Assembly: GCF_030388665.1 (NCBI RefSeq)
Contig: NZ_CP128846.1
Span: 3,512,001 to 3,576,000, forward strand
Direction: 5' to 3'
Source of the DNA: Streptomyces flavofungini
GTDB lineage: Bacteria; Actinomycetota; Actinomycetes; Streptomycetales; Streptomycetaceae
Length of the DNA stretch: 64,000 nt
Shown: positions 26,484-34,343 of the stretch, in pieces
How positions within the stretch are numbered: position 1 is the first letter of the stretch
How the letters are laid out: the number at the start of each line of letters is the position of its first letter
Made by a program: the position numbers and the translations under genes
The notes under the pieces: generated by a model
Seen by the model: the letters and a program-made list of their open reading frames with translations, nothing else
Told to the model about the DNA's origin: nothing
Database searches by the model: none

Positions 26484-27371
26484 GATCTCGATGACCTGGA
26501 TCGCCCACGGCATGTACCCGCCCTTGTCGGGGTCGGGCTTGTACTGCGCGAAGCCGGGGGTGCCGTTGACCGCGACGGGCAGCAGCCGGGAGCCCTCGCA
26601 CGGGGCGCCCATGGTCGACATGAAGCCCGTGATGTCCTGCGGGCCGCGCAGCCACAGGTCGAACGGGGGCATCGTCATGACCGCGTCCTCGTGCAGGAGG
26701 GCGGTCAGGGCGGCCATGTCATAGCCCTCGAAGGCGGTGACGTAGCGGTCGAGGAGCTTCTGCTGCTCGTCGTCCAGCGGGTCGGACGTCGCCGTGTCGT
26801 CGGCCGGGCGCTCGGCGAGGGTGGCGCGGGCGCGCTGGAGGGCGCTGTTGACGGACGCGACCGTCGTGCCGAGCAGCTCGGCGACCTCGCTGGCCTTCCA
26901 CGCCAGGACCTCGCGCAGGATCAGCACCGCCCGCTGCTTGGCGGGCAGTTGCTGCAGGGCGGCGATGAAGGCGAGGCGCACCGACTCCTTGGCCACGGCG
27001 GCCTCGGCGGGGTCGCCGAGGGTGGGCAGGACCCGGCCGTCCGGTATGGGCTCCAGCCAGACGTTGTCCGCGCGGGGGGTCAGGGCCGCCTGGGCCAGGG
27101 GCGTGGAGGCCGTGAGGTCCATGGGGCGGGCGCGGCGGTTGCCCGCGTTCAGCATGTCCAGGCAGACGTTCGTCGCGATGCGGTACAGCCAGGAGCGGAG
27201 GCTGGAGCGGCCCTCGAACTTGTCGAAGCTGCGCCAGGCGCGGACCATCGTGTCCTGCACGGCGTCCTCGGCCTCGAACGCCGAGCCCAGCATGCGATAG
27301 CAGTACCCCGTCAGCTCGACGCGGTGCTTCTCCAGTCCGGCGTCCAGCTCGACCGTCGCGCTGTCACTCAT
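26394..27371 (-). CDS. ECF sigma factor with C-terminal SnoaL-like domain (SigG/SigJ type)
   Basis: A 325-residue sigma factor. Region 2 contains LTGYCYRMLGSAFEAEDAVQ and SSLRSWLYRIATNVCLDML. Region 4 has LPAKQRAVLILREVLAWKAS and the helix-turn-helix GTTVASVNSALQRARATL. The last 120 residues form a SnoaL/NTF2-like domain (LDRYVTAFEGYDMAALTALL, with MTMPPFDLWLRG), which in ECF families of this kind replaces a separate anti-sigma factor and tunes activity. ATG 27371 gives the natural start MSDSATVELDAG. The 3' end overlaps the STAS gene by 90 bp, tail to tail. Confidence 0.92.
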   Translation of the reverse strand: MSDSATVELDAGLEKHRVELTGYCYRMLGSAFEAEDAVQDTMVRAWRSFDKFEGRSSLRSWLYRIATNVCLDMLNAGNRRARPMDLTASTPLAQAALTPRADNVWLEPIPDGRVLPTLGDPAEAAVAKESVRLAFIAALQQLPAKQRAVLILREVLAWKASEVAELLGTTVASVNSALQRARATLAERPADDTATSDPLDDEQQKLLDRYVTAFEGYDMAALTALLHEDAVMTMPPFDLWLRGPQDITGFMSTMGAPCEGSRLLPVAVNGTPGFAQYKPDPDKGGYMPWAIQVIEISAGRVAGFHCFLDTQRWFPLFGVPLHLDA

Positions 27372-27542
27372 CCCAGCCCACCCCTGTGCCTCTGCGTGCC
27401 CGTGTGTGTCCGTGTGTGCCCGTGTCGTAGCGGCTACGGAAGTCCCAGCACCTCGGAAGCTACCGCAGCCCACTGACAATGGCCTGGGGAGCGGTGAAAA
27501 CGGCAGCTCACAGGGGTTGGTTGCGGTATGGGGCGGGGCGCT

Positions 27543-28859
27543 TCAGGCGGTGCGGGCCGCCGTCACCCGCTCCACGCGCGCCACCCGGCTCCCGTACAGC
27601 GTGATCGACACGACGCCGAGGACGGCGAGGATGCCGAGGCTCACCGTGCCGCCCCAGCCGCCCGCGTGGAAGGCCATGGCGCCGAGGGTGCCGCCGACGC
27701 TGGAGCCCACGTAGTACGCGGACTGGTAGAGGGCGGAGGCCTGGGCGCGGCCCGTGGTGGCCGTGCGGCTCACCGACGAGGACGCGACCGCGTGGCCCGC
27801 GAAGAAGCCGGCCGTGATCAGGACCAGGCCGAGCAGGACCAGGCCGAGCGAGGTGGAAAGGGACAGGAGCAGGCCGCCCGCGGTGGTGCTCACGGCCAGG
27901 TACAGGGCGCCGCGCCTGCCGAGCCGCGCCACCAGCTTCCCGGCCGCCGCCGACGACACCGTACCGACGAGGTAGACGAGGAAGATCGAGCCGATGACGC
28001 CCTGCGGGAGGGAGAACGGGCCCTCGGTGAGGCGGTAGCCGATCACCGTGTAGACCGCGCCGAAGACGGTCATGAACAGCGCGCCGATCGCGTACAGGCG
28101 GCACAGGAGCGGGTTCGACAGGTGCGAACGGACCGTGCGGGCGAGGGACTTGGGGCTGAGCGTGCCCGGCGTGAAGTGGCGTGGGGCGGGCAGGAGCGCG
28201 CGGAAGGCGAGCGCGGCCGCGACCGCGAGCAGGCCGACCACGGCGAGCGCCCAGCGCCAGCCCCAGGCCTGCGCGGCCCAGCCCGTGACGATGCGGCCGC
28301 TCATGCCGCCGATGGAGTTGCCCGCGACGAACATGCCGATCGCGGCGACCAGCGCCTTGGGGCGGACCTCCTCGGCGAGGTAGGCCATCGCGGACGCCGG
28401 GAGTCCGGCGAGGGCGGCGCCCTGTACGGCGCGCAGCGCGATCAGTACGCCGACGTTCGGCGCGAACGGGACCAGCAGGCCCACGGCGACGGCCACCGTC
28501 AGCGAGACCGTCATCAGCGTGCGCCGCCCGTACCGCTCCGACAGGGCGCTCAGCGGCAGCACGAACAGGGCGAGCGCGCCGGTCGCCGCCGACACCGTCC
28601 AGCTCGCCGTGGACGCGCTCGCGCCGAGGTCGGCGGAGATCAGCGGGAGCAGGGCCTGGGTGGAGTACAGGAGCGCGAAGGTGGCGACGCCCGCCAGGAA
28701 GAGGGCGAAGCTCATGCGGCGAAAGCCGGGGCCTCCCGGTGCCATGCGCGTGTCGTGCGGGGTGGTGGACTCGGTGGACTTGAGGGGATCGGAGTCGGGG
28801 GACGACGGAGTGAGGGCGACCGCGTGGGTGGCGGACGCCCCGCTACTGGCAGGAGGCAT
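27543..28859 (-). CDS. MFS transporter (YnfM-like)
   Basis: A 438-residue transporter with twelve predicted membrane helices after a 45-residue hydrophilic N-terminal tail. The loop between helices 2 and 3 has LSERYGRRTLM, the MFS signature, and helices 4-5 have GNSIGGMSGRIVTGW. The pattern resembles YnfM-type exporters. It lies back to back with a LysR regulator gene, sharing a 62-bp promoter region that includes a dyad, so the regulator probably controls it. The substrate is unknown. Confidence 0.9.
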   Translation of the reverse strand: MPPASSGASATHAVALTPSSPDSDPLKSTESTTPHDTRMAPGGPGFRRMSFALFLAGVATFALLYSTQALLPLISADLGASASTASWTVSAATGALALFVLPLSALSERYGRRTLMTVSLTVAVAVGLLVPFAPNVGVLIALRAVQGAALAGLPASAMAYLAEEVRPKALVAAIGMFVAGNSIGGMSGRIVTGWAAQAWGWRWALAVVGLLAVAAALAFRALLPAPRHFTPGTLSPKSLARTVRSHLSNPLLCRLYAIGALFMTVFGAVYTVIGYRLTEGPFSLPQGVIGSIFLVYLVGTVSSAAAGKLVARLGRRGALYLAVSTTAGGLLLSLSTSLGLVLLGLVLITAGFFAGHAVASSSVSRTATTGRAQASALYQSAYYVGSSVGGTLGAMAFHAGGWGGTVSLGILAVLGVVSITLYGSRVARVERVTAARTA

Positions 28860-28890
28860 GCCACGAACGTACGACCACGATTCTCATGCG

Positions 28891-28903
28891 TCCAATGCAT
28901 GGA
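28891..28903. promoter_or_regulatory. Dyad TCCAATGCATGGA in the MFS-LysR divergent promoter
   Basis: An imperfect palindrome (TCCA-ATGCA-TGGA) in the 62-bp gap, with a T-N-A core typical of LysR sites. It lies just before a -10-like CATAAT (28909-28914) whose end is seven bases from the LysR ATG. Regulator binding here is inferred. Confidence 0.5.
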
Positions 28904-28921
28904 ATCGCCATAATCGTTCCT

Positions 28922-29884
28922 ATGCAGCATCAGCAGAGGTCAGGCGCTCGTCTGTCGCAGAACAGTGACACAGAGGACACAGCTCACATCGTGCGGCTGC
29001 TCGCTCCGCGGCTCGCGTACTTCGCCGGGGTGGCCCGGACGGAGCACGTCACGCGGGCCGCGCGGGAGCTTCAGGTGCCGCAGTCCACGTTGTCGCGCGC
29101 CATGGTCCGGCTCGAACAGGACCTGGGCGTCGACCTGTTCGCCCGGCACGGTCGTACGGTGTCGCTGACGCCCGCAGGACGGACCTTCCTGGCCTCCGCG
29201 GAGCGGGCGCTCGCCGAGGTGGGGCGGGCCGCCGAGTCCGTGCGGGCCGACGCGGATCCCGCCACCGGGAAGGTGGCGTTCGGGTTCCTCCACACCATGG
29301 GGTCCGAGACCGTGCCCGGGCTCATCCGGGCCTTTCGCGCGGATCATCCTCGGGTGCGGTTCAGTCTCGTGCAGAACTATGGCGAGGCCATGCTGGAGCG
29401 GCTGCGGGCCGGGGAGTTGGACCTCTGTCTCACCTCTCCCGTGCCGGACGCGCCCGGGCTCGTGGCCCGGCGCCTCGACGAGCAGCGGCTCCGCCTCGTC
29501 GTGCCCGACGACCACCGGCTCGCCTCCCGCAAGCGGGTCCGCCTCGCCGAGGCCGCCGACGAGGCCTTCGTGACCCTCGAACCCGGCTACGGTCTGCGGC
29601 GCATCACCGACGACCTGTGCGCCGAGGCCGGGTTCCGGCCGCGGATCGCCTTCGAGGGCGAGGAAGCGGAGACGCTACGGGGGTTGGTCGCCGCCGGGCT
29701 CGGCGTGGCCCTGCTGCCGCCGCCCGCCGTGGCCCGTCCCGGCGTCGTCGAACTCACCGTCACCGGCCAGCGGGCCGTCCGCGAGATCGGGGTGGCCTGG
29801 CTGGAGGGCCACCCCGACACGGCGCCGGTGGCCGCCTTCAAGAAGTTCCTGCTGGGGCGGCGGGGGCGGTTGCTCCCGGAATAG
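28922..29884 (+). CDS. LysR-family transcriptional regulator
   Basis: A 320-residue LysR-type regulator. The N-terminal helix-turn-helix has EHVTRAARELQVPQSTLSRA then VRLEQDLGVDLFARHGRTVS, and the effector domain includes KVAFGFLHTMGSETVPGLIR and GLGVALLPPPAV. Its ATG at 28922 follows a CATAAT -10-like box by seven bases and has no ribosome site, suggesting a leaderless message; an earlier in-frame start at 28886 would reach into the neighbour's promoter. It probably controls the divergent MFS gene and itself. Confidence 0.92.
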   Translation: MQHQQRSGARLSQNSDTEDTAHIVRLLAPRLAYFAGVARTEHVTRAARELQVPQSTLSRAMVRLEQDLGVDLFARHGRTVSLTPAGRTFLASAERALAEVGRAAESVRADADPATGKVAFGFLHTMGSETVPGLIRAFRADHPRVRFSLVQNYGEAMLERLRAGELDLCLTSPVPDAPGLVARRLDEQRLRLVVPDDHRLASRKRVRLAEAADEAFVTLEPGYGLRRITDDLCAEAGFRPRIAFEGEEAETLRGLVAAGLGVALLPPPAVARPGVVELTVTGQRAVREIGVAWLEGHPDTAPVAAFKKFLLGRRGRLLPE

Positions 29885-29910
29885 CCTGGCGTCCCGCCTT
29901 GGGGGACGCC

Positions 29911-29982
29911 GGTGGCTCACGCGCGGGCCCCAAGGACGTCCCGTGCGGTGGCTCGCGCGCCGGCCCCAAGGACGTCCCGTGC
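29911..29982. repeat. Tandem 36-bp repeat, two copies
   Basis: GGTGGCTC(A/G)CGCGC(G/C)GG followed by CCCCAAGGACGTCCCGTGC occurs twice head to tail with two differences. It sits between the convergent LysR and deoA genes and encodes nothing recognisable. Confidence 0.75.
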
Positions 29983-30000
29983 GGGTGGGACAGCCCCCGC

Positions 30001-30040
30001 CGATCGCGCTTCGCGCTCGTCCTCGATCGCCGGACGGGCT
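30001..30040 (-). repeat. Intergenic repeat family, copy 3 (partial, inverted)
   Basis: Read on the minus strand this is AGCCCGTCCGGCGATCGAGG then ACGAGCGCGAAGCGCGATCG. It is the opening of the repeat at 7466 and 11280. Only the first third is present. The GCGCGAAGCGC core forms a small hairpin and may help end deoA transcription. Confidence 0.65.
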
Positions 30041-30093
30041 TTTCCCCACCCACCCGCCCTTCTTCTCCCTCCGGGCGGGTGGGTGGGGCGGCG

Positions 30094-31371
30094 TCAGCTG
30101 ATGCGGTCCAGGATCGTGGGGCGGGGGTCGAACCGGGTTCCCGTCGGGGAGACGTCGTACGCGGAGGCCAGGGCCTCCAGGGCGTACTCGAAGCGCTCGG
30201 GGGTGTCCGTGTGCAGGGTGAGGAGGGGCTCGCCCGCCACGACGGAGTCGCCCGGCTTGGCGTGGAGCTCGACGCCCGCGCCCGCCTGGACGGGGTCCTC
30301 CTTGCGGGCCCGGCCCGCGCCCAGGCGCCAGGCCGCGACACCGATGTCGTACGCGTCGAGGCGGGTGAGGACGCCGGAGGCGGGGGCCACCACGGTGTGG
30401 GTCTCGCGGGCGACGGGCAGGGCCGCGTCCGGATCGCCGCCCTGGGCGGAGATCATCCGGCGCCAGACGTCCATCGCGGACCCGTCGGCGAGGGCCTTGG
30501 CGGGGTCGGCGTCCGGCAGCCCGGCGGCGTCGAGCATCTCGCGGGCCAGCGCGAGGGTCAGGTCGACGACGTCGGAGGGGCCGCCGCCCGCCAGGACCTC
30601 GACGGACTCGCGGACTTCGAGGGCGTTGCCCGCGGTGAGGCCGAGGGGGGTGGACATGTCGGTGAGGAGGGCGACCGTACGGACGCCGTGGTCGGTGCCG
30701 AGGCCGACCATCGTGGAGGCGAGCTCGCGGGCGTCGTCGAGGGTCTTCATGAAGGCGCCGGTGCCCACCTTCACGTCCAGGACCAGGGAACCCGTCCCCT
30801 CGGCGATCTTCTTGGACATGATGGAGGAGGCGATGAGCGGGATCGCCTCGACGGTGCCGGTCACGTCGCGGAGCGCGTAGAGCTTCTTGTCGGCGGGGGC
30901 CAGGCCGTCGCCGGCCGCGCAGATCACGGAGCCCGCGCCGTTCAGCACGTCCAGCATCTCCTCGTTGGAGAGCAACGCCCGCCAGCCGGGGATCGACTCC
31001 AGCTTGTCGAGGGTGCCGCCGGTGTGGCCGAGGCCGCGCCCGGACAGCTGCGGCACGGCCGCCCCGCAGGCCGCGACCAGCGGGGCGAGGGGGAGGGTGA
31101 TCTTGTCGCCGACGCCGCCCGTGGAGTGCTTGTCGGCGGTGGGGCGGGAGAGGGAGGAGAAGTCCATGCGCTCGCCGGAGGCGATCATCGCCGCCGTCCA
31201 GCGGGCGATCTCACGGCGGTTCATGCCGTTCAGGAGGATCGCCATGGCCAGGGCAGACATCTGCTCGTCGGCAACGGCGCCGCGCGTGTACGCGTCGATG
31301 ACCCAGTCGATCTGCTCGTCGCTCAGCTCGCCCCGGTCCCGCTTCGTACGGATGACGGAGATTACGTCCAT
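30094..31371 (-). CDS. deoA: Thymidine phosphorylase
   Basis: A 425-residue pyrimidine-nucleoside phosphorylase that splits thymidine, deoxyuridine and possibly uridine with phosphate into base and (deoxy)ribose-1-phosphate. The family signature SGRGLGHTGGTLDKLESIPG is intact, along with the phosphate loop KHSTGGVGDK and KKIAEGTGSLVLDVKVGTGAF. Length matches the family. It lies downstream of cdd but behind its own promoter: a terminator closes cdd, then a CTACGCGCATAG operator overlaps a -10-like TAGAGT. So it appears separately controlled by the same factor as the other nucleoside genes. Confidence 0.95.
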   Translation of the reverse strand: MDVISVIRTKRDRGELSDEQIDWVIDAYTRGAVADEQMSALAMAILLNGMNRREIARWTAAMIASGERMDFSSLSRPTADKHSTGGVGDKITLPLAPLVAACGAAVPQLSGRGLGHTGGTLDKLESIPGWRALLSNEEMLDVLNGAGSVICAAGDGLAPADKKLYALRDVTGTVEAIPLIASSIMSKKIAEGTGSLVLDVKVGTGAFMKTLDDARELASTMVGLGTDHGVRTVALLTDMSTPLGLTAGNALEVRESVEVLAGGGPSDVVDLTLALAREMLDAAGLPDADPAKALADGSAMDVWRRMISAQGGDPDAALPVARETHTVVAPASGVLTRLDAYDIGVAAWRLGAGRARKEDPVQAGAGVELHAKPGDSVVAGEPLLTLHTDTPERFEYALEALASAYDVSPTGTRFDPRPTILDRIS

Positions 31372-31428
31372 GGCAGAAATCCCTTCCGGCGGTGCCGGTC
31401 GTCAGTGACCGGCGTGCGTCGAGCACGA

Positions 31429-31444
31429 CTCTACGCGCATAGAG
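31429..31444. promoter_or_regulatory. Operator CTCTACGCGCATAGAG in front of deoA
   Basis: A 16-bp dyad with one mismatch; its core differs by one base from the deoC/add palindrome. On the minus strand it overlaps a -10-like TAGAGT, about 58 bp before the deoA start and just after the cdd terminator. Confidence 0.75.
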
Positions 31445-31453
31445 CGAGGATGC

Positions 31454-31488
31454 GGCAAGGCCCCCGCCAACTCGGCGGAGGCCTTGCC
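31454..31488 (-). terminator. Hairpin terminator between cdd and deoA
   Basis: GGCAAGGCC-CCCGCC pairs with GGCGG-AGGCCTTGCC around a short loop: a long, slightly bulged stem eight bases after the cdd stop on the minus strand. It separates the transporter-cdd operon from deoA. Confidence 0.85.
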
Positions 31489-31496
31489 CTGTTGTG

Positions 31497-31895
31497 TCAG
31501 TTCAGACGCTCGGGACCGAACGCGTCCGGCAGCATGTCGCCGAGGGACCGCACCCCGGACGAGGTCTGAAGCAGGAGCCCGGCGCCGCCGAACTCGTACA
31601 GGAGCTGACGGCACCGGCCGCACGGCATCAGGATGTCGCCCTTGCCGTCCACGCAGGTGAAGTGCGTGAGTCGGCCGCCGCCGGTCAACTGGAGCTGGGA
31701 GACCAGGCCGCACTCGGCGCACAGGCCGAGGCCGTATGAGGCGTTCTCGACGTTGCAGCCGGTCACCGTGCGGCCGTCGTCGACGCGGGCCGCGGCGCCG
31801 ACCGGGAAGCCCGAGTAGGGCGCGTACGCACGGGACATGGCCTCGCGCGCGGCCTCCCGCAGGTCGTCCCAGTCGACGTCCGCGGCGGCGGTCAC
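31497..31895 (-). CDS. cdd: Cytidine deaminase
   Basis: A 132-residue zinc enzyme that deaminates cytidine and deoxycytidine to uridine and deoxyuridine. The active site reads CAECGL (catalytic Glu) and MPCGRCRQ (two zinc cysteines), and NVENASYGLGLCAE fixes substrate. The size matches the small homotetrameric Cdd family. It begins 25 bp after the second permease gene and is the last gene of the transporter operon, so imported cytidine would be processed at once. A terminator follows. Confidence 0.95.
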   Translation of the reverse strand: MTAAADVDWDDLREAAREAMSRAYAPYSGFPVGAAARVDDGRTVTGCNVENASYGLGLCAECGLVSQLQLTGGGRLTHFTCVDGKGDILMPCGRCRQLLYEFGGAGLLLQTSSGVRSLGDMLPDAFGPERLN

Positions 31896-31920
31896 TGTCC
31901 CCGCTCCTCGGCAGAGTGCG

Positions 31921-33183
31921 TCATTTCCCTTGTCCCTTCCGGTACGGCATCCCGTCCGCCTTCGGCATCCGCAGCCGCTGGGCGGAGAGCGAGAGCACCA
32001 GCAGCGTGACGACGTACGGCGTGGCGGTGACGACCTGGTTCGGCACCTCGTCGGTGAGGCCGTACCAGAGGAACATCAGCGCCGACGCCGCCGCGGTGAC
32101 CACCGCGGGGACGTAGCGCTTGCGCCAGATCAGGTAGGCCGCGCCGATGAGAAGAAGGATGGCGATCAGGAGCAGCAGGGCGTGGACATTCGTGCCGCCG
32201 CCCCGCAGCTTCAGGCTGTCGGTGTAACCGAACAGACCGGCGCCCAGCGCGAGTCCGCCCGGCATCCAGTTGCCGAAGATCATGGCGGCGAGGCCGATGT
32301 AGCCGCGCTGGCCGGTCTGGCCCTCCAGGTAGATGTTGGAGGCGACCAGGGACAGGAACGCGCCGCCGAGGCCCGCGAGGCCGCCGGAGACGATGACGGC
32401 CACGTACTTGTACTTGTAGACGTTGACGCCGAGCGACTCCGCGGCGATCGGGTTCTCGCCGCAGGAGCGCAGGCGCAGGCCGAACGCGGTGCGCCAGAGG
32501 ATGAACCAGCTCAGCGGCACCATCGCGACGGCGATGAGGGTCAGCGGCGACACGTCGGTGATCAGACCGCCGAGCAGGCCCGCGATGTCGGACACCAGGA
32601 ACCAGTGTTTCTGGTTGAGGTCGTGCAGCCAGTCCGAGAGCCCCGGCACCGAGAACTTGCCGAGGGATTCCACGCCGGGCGACTGCTTCGACGTACCGCC
32701 CTCCACGCCCTCGAAGGCGAAGGTGGAGAGGTAGCGGGTGGTGCCGAGGGCGAGGATGTTCAGGGCCACACCGGAGACGATGTGGTTGACGTTGAAGGTG
32801 ACCGTGACGATCGCGTGCAGCAGGCCGCCGATCGCGCCGCCGAGCACGCCGAAGACGATGCCGACCCACGGGCCCCACTGGTAGCCCGCCCAGGCGCCGA
32901 ACCAGGTGCCGAGGATCAGCATGCCCTCGAGGCCGATGTTGACGACGCCCGCGCGCTCGGCCCACAGGCCGCCGAGGCCCGCGAGGCCGATCGGCACGGC
33001 CAGGCGCAGGGCGCCGGACATCTGGCCGGTGGAGGTGATGCCGTGGGCGTCGGTGATGAGCCGGACCACGGAGGTGAGGACCAGCACGCCCGCGATGATC
33101 AGCAGCAGGACGGGGAGCGAGATGCGGCGGCGGCCCGGCTTGGGGGTCGCGGGCGCGGCCTTGGTGACGGTTGCCGTGCTCAT
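31921..33183 (-). CDS. Nucleoside-type ABC transporter permease (second permease)
   Basis: A 420-residue integral membrane protein of the BPD_transp_2 class, with ten or so helices. The conserved family segment LRLAVPIGLAGLGGLWAERA with GVVNIGLEGMLILGTWFGAW occurs at about 85-125, and LRSCGENPIAAESLGVNVYK marks the cytoplasmic coupling loop. With the preceding permease it forms the channel of a BMP-type importer for nucleosides. Its start overlaps the first permease's stop (ATGA). Confidence 0.93.
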   Translation of the reverse strand: MSTATVTKAAPATPKPGRRRISLPVLLLIIAGVLVLTSVVRLITDAHGITSTGQMSGALRLAVPIGLAGLGGLWAERAGVVNIGLEGMLILGTWFGAWAGYQWGPWVGIVFGVLGGAIGGLLHAIVTVTFNVNHIVSGVALNILALGTTRYLSTFAFEGVEGGTSKQSPGVESLGKFSVPGLSDWLHDLNQKHWFLVSDIAGLLGGLITDVSPLTLIAVAMVPLSWFILWRTAFGLRLRSCGENPIAAESLGVNVYKYKYVAVIVSGGLAGLGGAFLSLVASNIYLEGQTGQRGYIGLAAMIFGNWMPGGLALGAGLFGYTDSLKLRGGGTNVHALLLLIAILLLIGAAYLIWRKRYVPAVVTAAASALMFLWYGLTDEVPNQVVTATPYVVTLLVLSLSAQRLRMPKADGMPYRKGQGK

Positions 33184-34343
33184 CGGGCAGCCACCTCCTT
33201 CACGGAGTCGTTGTTGCCGTTGTTGCCCTTGTTGCCGTTGTCGCCACCGGTGGCTCGGGCCGCGGCGGCCAGTTCCTCACCGACGCGCTGCTGCTGGCGG
33301 CGCAGGCCCCAGCGGCGCACCGCCTCGTAGGAGACGACGACCGCGATCACGATCAGGCCCTGCATGATCACCGCGATCTCCTTGTCGTACGCCACCGGCT
33401 GGGCGTAGTCGAGAGCGGGCGACGCCTTGTCGAGGAAGGCGATGAGCAGCGCGGCGAACGCGATGCCGACCGGGTTGTTGCGGCCGAGCAGGGCGATGGT
33501 GATGCCGGTGAAGCCGAGGCCGGTGGGGAAGCTCAGGCTGTAGGTGTGGACGTCGCCGAGCAGGATCGGCATGCCCGCGAGGCCCGCGACCGCGCCCGAG
33601 ATCAGCATGGCGGTGAGCACCATGCGCTTGGCGTTCACACCGGAGGCGGCGGCCGCCGACTGCGAGGCGCCGGTGGCGCGCAGGTCGAAGCCGAAGCGGG
33701 TGCGGTTGAGGACGAGCCAGTACAGGACGCCGCCGAGGGCCGCGATGATCACGAAGCCGTAGATCTCGCCGGAGGCGCCCATGGAGATGCCGGGGAACCA
33801 GCCGGACCTGTGCATGACGCCGGTGGTCTGGTTGTTGCCGACCGGGACGCCGAAGTTCTCGGTGAGGGTGAGGTAGCCGATGACGCTCGTCGCGATGGCG
33901 TTGAGCATGATCGTGGCGACCACCTCGCTGACGCCCCGGGTGGTCTTCAGGACGCCCGCGATGCCCGCCCAGAACGCGCCGGTCAGCATCGCCACCAGCA
34001 TGAGCAGCGGGATCTGCAGCCCGGACGGCAGCGAGACATGGGCGCCGACGACAGCCGTGACCATCGCGGCGAGCCGGTACTGGCCGTCCACACCGATGTT
34101 GAACAGGTTCATGCGGAAGCCGATGGCCACCGCGAGGGCCGCCAGGTAGTACATCCCGGCCTGGTTGATGATCAGGACCTGGACGTCGGAGAACCCGGCC
34201 TGCTCGAACATCAGGCTGTACGGCTCGATCGGGTTCTTGCCCGAGGCGAGCAGCACGACCGACGTCAGGGCGACGGCCGCGATGAGCGCGATGACCGGTC
34301 CGGCCACCGCGAGGAGCACCCGCTCCTTGTCGAACTTCTTCAT
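33180..34343 (-). CDS. Nucleoside-type ABC transporter permease (first permease)
   Basis: A 387-residue integral membrane protein, the partner of the other permease. The N-terminus (MKKFDKERVLLAVAGPVIAL) is short and basic, and MYYLAALAVAIGFRMNLFNI and FNIGVDGQYRLAAM match the BPD_transp_2 family. The coupling loop has DLRATGASQSAAAASGVNAK. The tail carries an Asn/Gly/Lys-rich repeat (NKGNNGNN) from simple-sequence DNA near 33205-33245. It overlaps both the ATPase gene upstream and the second permease downstream by four bases. Confidence 0.93.
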   Translation of the reverse strand: MKKFDKERVLLAVAGPVIALIAAVALTSVVLLASGKNPIEPYSLMFEQAGFSDVQVLIINQAGMYYLAALAVAIGFRMNLFNIGVDGQYRLAAMVTAVVGAHVSLPSGLQIPLLMLVAMLTGAFWAGIAGVLKTTRGVSEVVATIMLNAIATSVIGYLTLTENFGVPVGNNQTTGVMHRSGWFPGISMGASGEIYGFVIIAALGGVLYWLVLNRTRFGFDLRATGASQSAAAASGVNAKRMVLTAMLISGAVAGLAGMPILLGDVHTYSLSFPTGLGFTGITIALLGRNNPVGIAFAALLIAFLDKASPALDYAQPVAYDKEIAVIMQGLIVIAVVVSYEAVRRWGLRRQQQRVGEELAAAARATGGDNGNKGNNGNNDSVKEVAAR

